From positions 1-64,000 of the forward strand of contig JBEKYM010000016.1 in assembly GCA_049510975.1 (NCBI GenBank): a stretch of 64,000 bases of DNA, in the 5' to 3' direction. This stretch comes from JAKACA01 sp049510975 (lineage in GTDB: Bacteria > Actinomycetota > Acidimicrobiia > Acidimicrobiales > Bog-793). The translations under genes and the position numbers were made by a program. Positions 52,473 through 60,767 of this stretch are shown here, in pieces; the stretch's first letter is position 1, and each line of letters starts with the position of its first letter. A model generated the notes under the pieces. That model saw only the letters and a list, made by a program, of their open reading frames with translations, searched no databases and was not told the origin of the DNA.

Positions 52473-54113
52473 ATGACCATCCGCGACCGAACCGGCAGCC
52501 GAGAGGTCGGCCTCTCTGCCATCACTGCCATCGTCTGCATCGCCCTCGGGGCGGTGTCGGCCGCGATGGCCTCATTGAACGTCGCCATTCCCGACCTCGT
52601 CCGCAGCACCCACGCCAGCCAGACCCAGCTGGAATGGATCATCGATGCCTACCTGCTGGTCTTTTCCGTCCTGCTGCTCCCGGCGGGAGCCATCGGCGAT
52701 CGCTACGGCCGCCGCCGGGCCCTCGTCGGCGGCCTGATCGTGTTCGGAGGTGCCTCGGCGGCGGCCATGACCGTCACTTCGGCCAACGACCTGATCGTCC
52801 TTCGCGGTCTGATCGGTCTCGGCGCCGCCTTTGTGATGCCAGCGACGTTGTCGACGATCACGGGCACGTACCCTCCCGCCGAACGAACGAAGGCGGTCGG
52901 CGTCTGGGCAGCCGTCGCCGGGGGAAGCGCCATCTTGGGACTGCTCGCCAGCGGCATCCTCCTGCATTGGTTCTCCTGGCAGGCCGCCTTTGCCATCAAC
53001 GTCGTCCTCGCCGTGATCGCCCTGGTGGGCACGGTCCGCTTCGTCCCCGAGTCGTCGCAGCCAGATGCGCCGGCGCTCGACAAAGGCGGGGCATTGTTCG
53101 CCACCCTCGGACTCGTCGCCCTCGTCTTCAGCATCATCGAGGCCCCCGATGCCGGCTGGCTGAGCGCCCGCACGCTCGCCGGCATGGCGGCTGGTCTTGC
53201 CGCCATCGCCGGTTTCTTGCGGTACGAGCGGCGCCAGCAGCATCCGCTGCTGGACCCGCGCCTGTTCTCCAACCGCAAGCTCTCTGCAGGCAGCCTCTCG
53301 ATCTGCATCCAGTTCTTCGCCTTCTTCGGGTTCACCTTCGTGTCCCTCCAGTACCTCGAGGGCGTTCGTGGCTACAGCCCGCTGGTTGCGGCGCTCGCCG
53401 TGCTGCCCCTGTCAGCAACGATGATGCCGACTGCCAGAGTCACCCCCAACCTGGCTGCCCGGTTCGGTGCCCGTGCGGTCTGCGTCACCGGGCTCGTTCT
53501 GGTCGCGGCCGGCCTCGCGATCATCTCGCGCGTCGGAACCGACACGTCCTACTGGCTGATACTGGCCGGTCTCGTCCCGCTCGGCATCGGCATGGGGTCC
53601 GCCATGACGCCCGCCACCGCTGCGATCACCGAAGCCCTGCCGCAGGCGCAGCAGGGAGTGGGCTCGGCACTCAACGACCTGTCCCGAGAGGTCGGCGGCG
53701 CTCTCGGCACCGCCGTCATCGGTAGCGTCGTCACCGCTGTCTACCGCTCCAGCCTCGACCTCCCTGGCGCCCCGGCTCCGCTCGTCAGCCAGGCCCGAGC
53801 CTCCTTTGCGGTCGCTATCCACGCGGGCGGATCGATCGGCGCCCATGCACGCGACGCCTTCGTGAACGGCATTCACACTGGACTCCTCTGCGCAGCTGGG
53901 GCGGCCCTCCTCGCAGCGATCAGCGTGGCCATCCTGCTGAGGGACAAGACACTGGCTCGCCGGCTCGTCAGCGACAGCGGCCCCCAGCAGCTGACATTCG
54001 CCGCGGAGCAGATGGGGGCTGCCCTTGCCCGGATCCCGTCGACTCCATCGAACCGTCCGACGCTCGTTCTCGTCGATGACACCATCTCCACCGACTCGAT
54101 TTGCCCGTCATGA
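52473..54113 (+). CDS. MFS drug-efflux transporter (DHA2, 14 helices)
   Basis: A 546-residue EmrB/QacA-type efflux protein with about 14 membrane helices. Motif A is AGAIGDRYGRRRALVGG; motif C-like GGSAILGLLASGILLHWFSW is in helix 5. TATAGGAG lies 8-9 bases before ATG 52473. Its stop overlaps the CoA transferase start (ATGA at 54110), so it is translated together with that gene. Controlled, by inference, by the divergent TetR. Confidence 0.92.
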   Translation: MTIRDRTGSREVGLSAITAIVCIALGAVSAAMASLNVAIPDLVRSTHASQTQLEWIIDAYLLVFSVLLLPAGAIGDRYGRRRALVGGLIVFGGASAAAMTVTSANDLIVLRGLIGLGAAFVMPATLSTITGTYPPAERTKAVGVWAAVAGGSAILGLLASGILLHWFSWQAAFAINVVLAVIALVGTVRFVPESSQPDAPALDKGGALFATLGLVALVFSIIEAPDAGWLSARTLAGMAAGLAAIAGFLRYERRQQHPLLDPRLFSNRKLSAGSLSICIQFFAFFGFTFVSLQYLEGVRGYSPLVAALAVLPLSATMMPTARVTPNLAARFGARAVCVTGLVLVAAGLAIISRVGTDTSYWLILAGLVPLGIGMGSAMTPATAAITEALPQAQQGVGSALNDLSREVGGALGTAVIGSVVTAVYRSSLDLPGAPAPLVSQARASFAVAIHAGGSIGAHARDAFVNGIHTGLLCAAGAALLAAISVAILLRDKTLARRLVSDSGPQQLTFAAEQMGAALARIPSTPSNRPTLVLVDDTISTDSICPS

Positions 54114-55615
54114 CGACAAAGCCTGAGATGACGACAACGGAGATGGACACGATGAGTCCACAGCACTCCGAAGCCTCGGCTTCGACGCCCGAACCTCGAC
54201 GGACCCAGTTCGACTCACTCGCAGCGCTCGACGATCTGCTTTGCGACACCGGCTTGACGAGTGGCGCCACGGGAGGCTCGGTGTCCTTCGCGGGGCAGGA
54301 CCCGATCTTGCCGGCGAAGCATCGTCTCGGCGCCTGCATCGGCATCCCCATCATGGCCGGCGCGGTGGGTGCGGTTGCCTTCCACCGCCAACGGGGCGGC
54401 CCCGCCCAAGATCTGGCGTTGGACCTGCGTCAAGCGGTGCACGGCATCAATCCGGACATCACGTGGCATCCGACGCTGAACGGTGAGCCCACGCCGAAAC
54501 CGCTGCTGCACGACAATCCGTTCCTCCTCACTCCCTACCGCACCCGGGACGGACGTTGGGTCATGGCCTCGGGTGTCTACCCGCGCATGGTGGCCCAGTG
54601 GTGCCGGTTCTTGGACGTACCCCCCGATCCCGCCAAGGTTGCCGAAGCCCTCGCCCGCTGGGACGCCTACGAACTGGAGGAGGCAGCGACGGCGGCGGGG
54701 CTGACGACCTGCGTCGTCCGTAGTCCGGCGGAATGGCTCGCCCATCCCCACGGAGCGATCCTTGCCAACCAGCCCGTCATCGGGCTCGAGCGGATCGGTG
54801 AGGCACCCGCCCGGGACTTCGGACCGGCCGCGCGGCCGTTTGACGGGATCAGGGTCCTGTCGTTCACCCACGCCGTCGCCGGCCCCACCGTCGGCCGGAC
54901 GCTTTCCGAGCACGGAGCAGACGTGCTGTGCGCCACCCGGCCCGACGACTACGAGCACGAGTTCGTCTACGCCGAGGCCAACGTCGGCTCCCGCAGCGCC
55001 TACATCGACCTCGACGGCCTCGCCGGCCGGCAGCGAGCCGCCGCCCTGCTCGCCACCACCGACATCGTGGTCAACAACCATCGCGGCGGATCACTCGAAC
55101 GTCGGGGTCTCGACCCGTTGGAACTGGCCGAACGACACCCGGGCATCGTGTACGTGGCGGTCACCTGCTACGGGTCGGCAGGCCCATGGGCTCAGCGCGG
55201 CGGCTTCGACATGATCGGCTCCGCCGCCTCAGGCCTCATGACCACCGAAGGCACCGATGCCGAGCCGAAGCTTCCCGTCACCGGACTGATCAACGACTTC
55301 GTCACCGGTTACATGGGCGCAATCGGAGCCACGGCCGCGCTCGTCAGGCGCGCCACGGAGGGCGGTTCGTGGTACGTCACGGTCAACCTCACGAGAACCG
55401 CCATGTGGTGCGGGTCACTCGGCCTCGTCGACCCCGACATGGCCGGCTGCGATGACGAGCACCGTCCTCGCGAGCCGCTCCCGTACGACGCGCCCAGCCC
55501 GCTCGGCGACGTCCACATGCTCGCGCCGCCCGTTCAGTTCTCACACACCCCACCCCGATGGCCCGACCCGCTCCTCGTCCCCCGAGGATCTGGTCCCGCC
55601 ACGTGGCGAGAGTGA
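54110..55615 (+). CDS. CoA-transferase family III (CaiB/BaiF), apparently circularly permuted
   Basis: A 501-residue type III CoA transferase. A stretch resembling the C-terminal half of normal CaiB comes first (YRTRDGRWVMASGVYPRM, about 140-160), then the usual N-terminal half (GIRVLSFTHAVAGPTVGRT, about 245-265; VVNNHRGGSLERRGLDPLEL; YVAVTCYGSAGPWAQRGGFD). This order suggests circular permutation or a fused, partly lost tandem. The likely catalytic Asp region after that is GGFDMIGSAASG. Start ATG 54110 is chosen for the ATGA overlap. It is co-expressed with the efflux pump; its CoA substrate is unknown. Confidence 0.82.
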   Translation: MTTKPEMTTTEMDTMSPQHSEASASTPEPRRTQFDSLAALDDLLCDTGLTSGATGGSVSFAGQDPILPAKHRLGACIGIPIMAGAVGAVAFHRQRGGPAQDLALDLRQAVHGINPDITWHPTLNGEPTPKPLLHDNPFLLTPYRTRDGRWVMASGVYPRMVAQWCRFLDVPPDPAKVAEALARWDAYELEEAATAAGLTTCVVRSPAEWLAHPHGAILANQPVIGLERIGEAPARDFGPAARPFDGIRVLSFTHAVAGPTVGRTLSEHGADVLCATRPDDYEHEFVYAEANVGSRSAYIDLDGLAGRQRAAALLATTDIVVNNHRGGSLERRGLDPLELAERHPGIVYVAVTCYGSAGPWAQRGGFDMIGSAASGLMTTEGTDAEPKLPVTGLINDFVTGYMGAIGATAALVRRATEGGSWYVTVNLTRTAMWCGSLGLVDPDMAGCDDEHRPREPLPYDAPSPLGDVHMLAPPVQFSHTPPRWPDPLLVPRGSGPATWRE

Positions 55616-55675
55616 TCTTCGTCTCGATCGATCAGTGAGCAAACCGATCCCCCCTCGGTAACCGGGCTGATCGCC

Positions 55676-55897
55676 GTGGTGGCCAGCGACACGGCCACCG
55701 CCCGTGCGGCCATCTTGGCCGTGCTCTGGATCCACGGGAGCAAGACGGCATCGGCGTCGACAGATTCCGTGGCTTCGATTCTCACGAGTGCCTTCACGGC
55801 GACCGGCACGCTCACGACGGCCTACCTCGGCATCAAGGCCACGGCGAACATGGCGAAGAACGTCACTCGGGCGTACGCCCCGAGGAAGAAGGGCTGA
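55676..55897 (+). CDS. Small glycine/threonine-rich membrane protein
   Basis: A 73-residue protein with a hydrophobic first segment (ARAAILAVLWIHGSK) and a Gly/Thr/Ala zipper-like second helix (FTATGTLTTAYLGIKATANM), ending in basic AYAPRKKG. Third-position G+C is high, which supports coding. GTG 55676 is the first standard start; the frame is open about 16 codons further upstream without one. Holin-like or unknown small membrane protein; no phage context is present. Confidence 0.45.
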   Translation: MVASDTATARAAILAVLWIHGSKTASASTDSVASILTSAFTATGTLTTAYLGIKATANMAKNVTRAYAPRKKG

Positions 55898-56042
55898 CCA
55901 AGTATCGGGTTCGGCGACGCACCAGTCGGTGCTCGATTGCAGCCCTGTACCCGCCGAGAGCTTGACGCCTGGCTACCGATTGGGCGCTGGGACCGAAAGA
56001 GGCCTTGTGGTAGGCGACAGGCAGGGACGAGGGACGACGCGA

Positions 56043-59000
56043 CTAGGTGTAGCGAAACTCCGCCCTTGGTCTCCACGGGCTCGACCCGGCCGGAGTGGTG
56101 ACCACCACGGGCACGGACCCTGTAGCGGTTCCAGGCGGCAAGATCACTGTGATCGTCCCGCTCGGGTTGACCACGACCGTTGTCGCAGTCAACCCGCCGA
56201 AGGTGACGCTCGTGACGTCGGAAAGGTTGAGCCCCCTGAGGGTGACGGACGTCCCGCCGGCCACGGTCCCATGGCGGGGCGAGATCGCCGTGACGATGGG
56301 CAGCGAGCCGTTCGTCTCCTGCACCGAGCCGACGGCGCAGCCGTAGGGGGAGTCGCCTGACCGGTCGCCGCGCTGGTCGGTCGTGGGACACAGGTGGTAG
56401 CGGATGCCGCCGACCGTCACGGTCGTCCCGGGGGGGATCTGATCGAGTGCAGCGCTGTTCGATACCGGCTTGTCCGTCGCCGTCGGCCCACCATTGCTTG
56501 CGAGTCCGCCGAGACCCGGATCCACGCCGACGAGGTCGTGGTCCGTCGAGCTGAGGCTGCACGTGTTGCCGCCGTCGCTCTCGAGGTTGAAGCCGCCGTC
56601 GGCGATCGGGCCGAAGCAGTCGTCACCGTTCGAGCTCGAGATGATGCTTCCCGCCATCGAGATGGAACCGCCGAACGGAGCGACGATCCCACCACCGTCG
56701 GGGAACGGGTAGCTGGGAGGCGAGCTCGTGCCGTCGAGGGTCGTGCCGACGATGTCGACGGCTCCGTTCAGCGAGGCGACCTCGCTCCCCAGCAACTGCG
56801 CCGAATCACCGTACAGCGTCGACGAAAGGATCGAGCCTGTCGGCGCCACGGTCAGGATCCCGCCCCCGAACGCGCTCGCAGAGTTGTCGGCGATGGTCGA
56901 CTTCACGATGCTGAAACTGGATCCTGCAACGAGGAGCCCGCCGCCGGCACCCGCCGAATTGTTCGTGACGCTCGACTGGTTTGCCTCCAGTACCCCGGCC
57001 ACGTCGAGGTACACCCCGCCTCCCTCGTTCGCGGAGTTTGCCGTGATCGTCACGCCGACAAGCGACACCTTGCCGTCCACGTAAAGTCCGCCGCCGTTGT
57101 AGCCGTTGCCATGCTGGATCGTGATCCCCTTGATGGTCACCGAGAGATCGGTGATGGACCCGCCTGACGGCACCGAGAGGACCGTTCCGGAGCCGCCCCC
57201 GTCGAGGATCGGCCCGCTCACGCCCGTGCCGGGCAGGAGCGTGACCGACGACGACACCGTGAAGTTGCCGGTGTAGCTCGCCGTGCTGCCCGGCGTCTCG
57301 AGCACGACCGAGCCACCGCTCGGAGCGAGGGCGAGCGCCTGTGTGAGGGTGCACTCGCTCGCGGCCACCGAGGCGATCGGACACCTGCTCGGCGAAGTGG
57401 CGCCACCGTTGGCGTAGGCGTACTCGTTGTGCTTGGCCATCGTGATCGTGAAGGTGCCGACGTTGGAGGTCTGCGGCGTCGAGGTCGGGTTGGTCACCGG
57501 GTCATAGGCGCCAGTGTTCTCCACCTCGAACGTGAACACGTCTGTCGACGGTCCGCCGGCGTGCGAACAGAACCTGACGGTTCCGTCGCCGTTGTTCGTC
57601 AGCGTGTCGGGCGACGTCACGCCGCTCACGATCTGAAGCGTGGACGCCACAATCGAGTCGTCCACGTCCGTCGCCCCGTGCAGCGGGTTCAAGGTCGCGC
57701 ACGTGTCCGGCGAGATGCCGACGCTCTGGTTGACGACCACAGGCGGCGAAGGCGGGGGCTCGACGTCCTGCAGATCGGCACCGGACGCGCTGGTCGTGTT
57801 GTAGACGAATCCGAAGCCGGGGTTGACACAGAAGATCCCGCAGGTCGGGTTCGGACCGACGTACTCGGCTGTGATGTCGTGCCCGTTCGGAAACGACGTG
57901 CCGCTTCCGGTCTGGTCGAGGACGTCAGTCGTGTCCGTCGTAAGTGTCGCCTCACCCTCGGAATTGAGCGGCTCGAACCCGCCGATGGAGGTCCCGTCGG
58001 CAAGGAACTGCACGTAGCCAGTGGGAGTGCCGAGTGCGGGCGGAGTTGCCGTGACATCGGCGGCAAGAGTGACCGGATCGCCGTAGAGACTGGGGTTCGG
58101 CGACGACGTGACGGTCACGCTCGTCTCGGCTGGGTTCACGGTCTGGTTCAGCTGGCCGGACGGATCTGACACCCCGACTACGCCGGTCGGGTCGTAGCCA
58201 CTTGCCGAGTAGTTGCTGTCACCGAAGTACACGGCGTCGATTTGTTGTTGCTCGTCCGGGCTGAGCGTCGGCAAGGCGATCGATGCGGTGCCGACGGGCG
58301 AGAGGAGCTCCTGGTCGAGCGGGTTCGGATCCGTCTGATCCTGTACCGGTACGGGCTGTCCCAACGCCGAGCCGTTCAGGTAGAACTGGACGTAACCAGT
58401 GGCCGGCGGGAAGTCACCCTGGTTGAAGAGGTTGTTCTCAGGGTTGTCTGGTGACACCGTGGCCGTCACCGAGACCGGTTGGCCGTAGACGGACGGGTCA
58501 GCCGATGACTGCAGCGTCGTCGTCGTCTGGTCCCCGATGTCCACCGGAAACGTCGTGGTCGAGGAGTAACCGCTGGTATCAGTGGCTGTGACGGAGACCA
58601 GCTGCTGTCCGGACAGCGTGAACGTGAAGGTCGGGTTCGGACCGGTCTCGATGGTGGTGCAGTTCGGCCCGTTGACGCCCCCGCCACAGGTGATCGTGCC
58701 GTCGTACCACTGCGTCGGAAAGGTCCAGGTGTAGCTGAGCGGCAAGTTGCTCGGATCGCTGCCATTGCCGTGGAACTGAACCGGGGTACCGACATACGTC
58801 GGGGTGTTGTACCAAGGCTGAACCGTGGGGCTCAGTGCGCTCGAAGGCTCGATCGTGGCCGATTCGTCGAGCGGTGCACCGGTCCAGCCGTTCGGCGCCT
58901 GGTACTGGAGGGTCGAGGTGAAACACGGGTTGGTGCCGCTCGGCGGTGTGCAGGCGGACTGTTCGGCGCTGCTCTCCGGCGAGATGGCGAACTCGGGCAC

Positions 59001-60683
59001 GTCGCTTCCAGGCGTCGTGACGAGCTCTGCCTGCCATGGGTCCCCGTTCCAATCGAGATAGTCGACGCTGAAGCTCTGGAGGGCAGCCTGACCCTCACCA
59101 GCGCCCGGTGACGTGGCATTCGCAGGGTTCGACGAGTCGTAGTGCTGGATGGCGAACCAGGCGTCGTTCGAGATCTGCACCGTGTCGAAGACGCCAGCTG
59201 GCGCAACCACGTAGAGCGACTGGGCAGCCTGAGGTACGCCGCCCGCTGCCGAGAGTTCGAAGCCGGGGTCGCTCGCCGTCGGAGTCAGAGGCGCCGGGGC
59301 GTCCGTGCAGGTCGGATCTCCGTTGGTCGGAGTCCCACTGCTCGTCGGTCCGTAGCAGGGCGCCGGAGCATCGTCGTTCGTGGCGAAGGTGAACTCCGAC
59401 AAACCAGTCGCATAGTTGGCCGCGCTCCCGACCAACGACGTGACGCCCGGCGCGCTGCTGCGGTCGTTGGCCAGGTTGGACTCGAGTTGGCCCGGAATCG
59501 CGGCATCTGTCGCGATCGTGTAAATCTCGGTGGCGATCGTGGCGATGGCGAAGACGACGATGCCGATGACGAAGGCGATGGCTCCAGCCACCTCCGCTGT
59601 CGCCGAAGCGTCGGCGATCGCCTGAGCTGTGTCCTCGACCGCGTCGGACGCCGCCTCGCCGGCATCGGACGCGAGCTCGCTCGGACCATCGTCGGGCGCA
59701 TCCTCGGCGACGTCTTCCTGAGGGGTCTGCGAGGGCGCTCGCGGTCCTCGAGTGAACTGGTAGAACTTCTGGTTAGCCGCCGGTAAGAGGGCCTGTTGCA
59801 AGGCCGTCCCCGCCAGCCCGGTGGCTCCGGTCGCAGCCACGATCGGCGTGACTGCGACCCCAGCGGCGGGAAGCACGAGCGCAGCGGTGGCAGCGGCCGC
59901 AGCCGTCATGGTGTTGTTCCATCCTGGGGTGCTCTCGGCGGTCGATTGCGCTTCGTACTCGCCCCAAGCGACGAAGTCCTGTTCGGGCGGGTACACCGCG
60001 TCGCAGCCGCCGATCGCCTCGAGCTCTTCCGGGCACGATCCGTAGCAGATCGGGTTCTGGTTGCCGGTGTAGGTGAAGTTCGAGCTCGGCTCTCCGGGCG
60101 GTTGGAAGTTGCAGAAACCCGTGCCGTTCGGCCCGACGGGCGCCGGTGTCGCTGTCAGGTCGGAAGTGGTCGTTGCCGCCCAGTTGGCGTACTCCTGGAT
60201 CGCGTCCTGATCGGCCGTGACCTGTTGTTGCTGGTTGAACCAGATGAACCAGTTGTAGATGTTGCACTGGTCACTGGCTGTCGTACCGGGGGACTCGATG
60301 ACGCCGGAAGGACACGTGAGCTCCCCGTTCTGGACATCGGAGATGATCTCGGCCAGATCCGCCCATTCCTGCGCGACGAGGTCCGACCGGGCCCAGCTGA
60401 GGATCATGTTCGAGGTGCACGTCGGACCTCCCGTGAGGCCGTGGTCCTCACACACCTCGTTCGTGGCGTTGCTCTCGAAGTCCTGGGCGGAGGTGTAGGC
60501 GTCGTTCGCTTCGTCCGCCGAGCTCGTGGCTTGCGCCACGGTCGAGTAAACGAGGCTGAAGTTGAGCACCGACTCGGGTGGCACGGGGTATGGGGGCGTC
60601 GGGGACTGGGCGCCAGCCCGCCCGCCGAGCAGGACGAGACAGGCGCACACCAGTAGGACGACCGCACTAACCCGCTTCCGCAT
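56043..60683 (-). CDS. Giant secreted protein with Ig-like, beta-helix and IPT/TIG domains
   Basis: A 1,546-residue exported protein. A signal peptide (1-25, ending GRAGA) precedes a Cys-rich region (about 30-250), two hydrophobic segments (about 260-305 and 375-415, AIAFVIGIVVFAIATIATEI), a PKD-like domain (about 625-715), two Big_3_5 Ig-like domains with TGYVQFYLNG and TGYVQFLADG (about 720-920), a right-handed beta-helix (about 1115-1400, with GGGLYVDGKVSLVGVTITA) and an IPT/TIG domain at the end. There is no wall anchor. It is divergent from a LuxR-type regulator. Confidence 0.88.
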   Translation of the reverse strand: MRKRVSAVVLLVCACLVLLGGRAGAQSPTPPYPVPPESVLNFSLVYSTVAQATSSADEANDAYTSAQDFESNATNEVCEDHGLTGGPTCTSNMILSWARSDLVAQEWADLAEIISDVQNGELTCPSGVIESPGTTASDQCNIYNWFIWFNQQQQVTADQDAIQEYANWAATTTSDLTATPAPVGPNGTGFCNFQPPGEPSSNFTYTGNQNPICYGSCPEELEAIGGCDAVYPPEQDFVAWGEYEAQSTAESTPGWNNTMTAAAAATAALVLPAAGVAVTPIVAATGATGLAGTALQQALLPAANQKFYQFTRGPRAPSQTPQEDVAEDAPDDGPSELASDAGEAASDAVEDTAQAIADASATAEVAGAIAFVIGIVVFAIATIATEIYTIATDAAIPGQLESNLANDRSSAPGVTSLVGSAANYATGLSEFTFATNDDAPAPCYGPTSSGTPTNGDPTCTDAPAPLTPTASDPGFELSAAGGVPQAAQSLYVVAPAGVFDTVQISNDAWFAIQHYDSSNPANATSPGAGEGQAALQSFSVDYLDWNGDPWQAELVTTPGSDVPEFAISPESSAEQSACTPPSGTNPCFTSTLQYQAPNGWTGAPLDESATIEPSSALSPTVQPWYNTPTYVGTPVQFHGNGSDPSNLPLSYTWTFPTQWYDGTITCGGGVNGPNCTTIETGPNPTFTFTLSGQQLVSVTATDTSGYSSTTTFPVDIGDQTTTTLQSSADPSVYGQPVSVTATVSPDNPENNLFNQGDFPPATGYVQFYLNGSALGQPVPVQDQTDPNPLDQELLSPVGTASIALPTLSPDEQQQIDAVYFGDSNYSASGYDPTGVVGVSDPSGQLNQTVNPAETSVTVTSSPNPSLYGDPVTLAADVTATPPALGTPTGYVQFLADGTSIGGFEPLNSEGEATLTTDTTDVLDQTGSGTSFPNGHDITAEYVGPNPTCGIFCVNPGFGFVYNTTSASGADLQDVEPPPSPPVVVNQSVGISPDTCATLNPLHGATDVDDSIVASTLQIVSGVTSPDTLTNNGDGTVRFCSHAGGPSTDVFTFEVENTGAYDPVTNPTSTPQTSNVGTFTITMAKHNEYAYANGGATSPSRCPIASVAASECTLTQALALAPSGGSVVLETPGSTASYTGNFTVSSSVTLLPGTGVSGPILDGGGSGTVLSVPSGGSITDLSVTIKGITIQHGNGYNGGGLYVDGKVSLVGVTITANSANEGGGVYLDVAGVLEANQSSVTNNSAGAGGGLLVAGSSFSIVKSTIADNSASAFGGGILTVAPTGSILSSTLYGDSAQLLGSEVASLNGAVDIVGTTLDGTSSPPSYPFPDGGGIVAPFGGSISMAGSIISSSNGDDCFGPIADGGFNLESDGGNTCSLSSTDHDLVGVDPGLGGLASNGGPTATDKPVSNSAALDQIPPGTTVTVGGIRYHLCPTTDQRGDRSGDSPYGCAVGSVQETNGSLPIVTAISPRHGTVAGGTSVTLRGLNLSDVTSVTFGGLTATTVVVNPSGTITVILPPGTATGSVPVVVTTPAGSSPWRPRAEFRYT

Positions 60684-60740
60684 TGTGAGAACCCCCAAGC
60701 AGCTCGACCCTATGTAGCCACTCGGTCCGGCGCGTGCGCA

Positions 60741-60758
60741 ATAGGGCAGTTGCCCTAT
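60741..60758. promoter_or_regulatory. 18-bp perfect palindrome between the surface protein and its regulator
   Basis: ATAGGGCA-GT-TGCCCTAT has perfect 8-bp arms. It lies 58 bases upstream of the surface-protein start and 9 bases before the regulator start, a typical place for a LuxR-family binding site that controls both genes. Confidence 0.65.
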
Positions 60759-60767
60759 GCCATGTGA

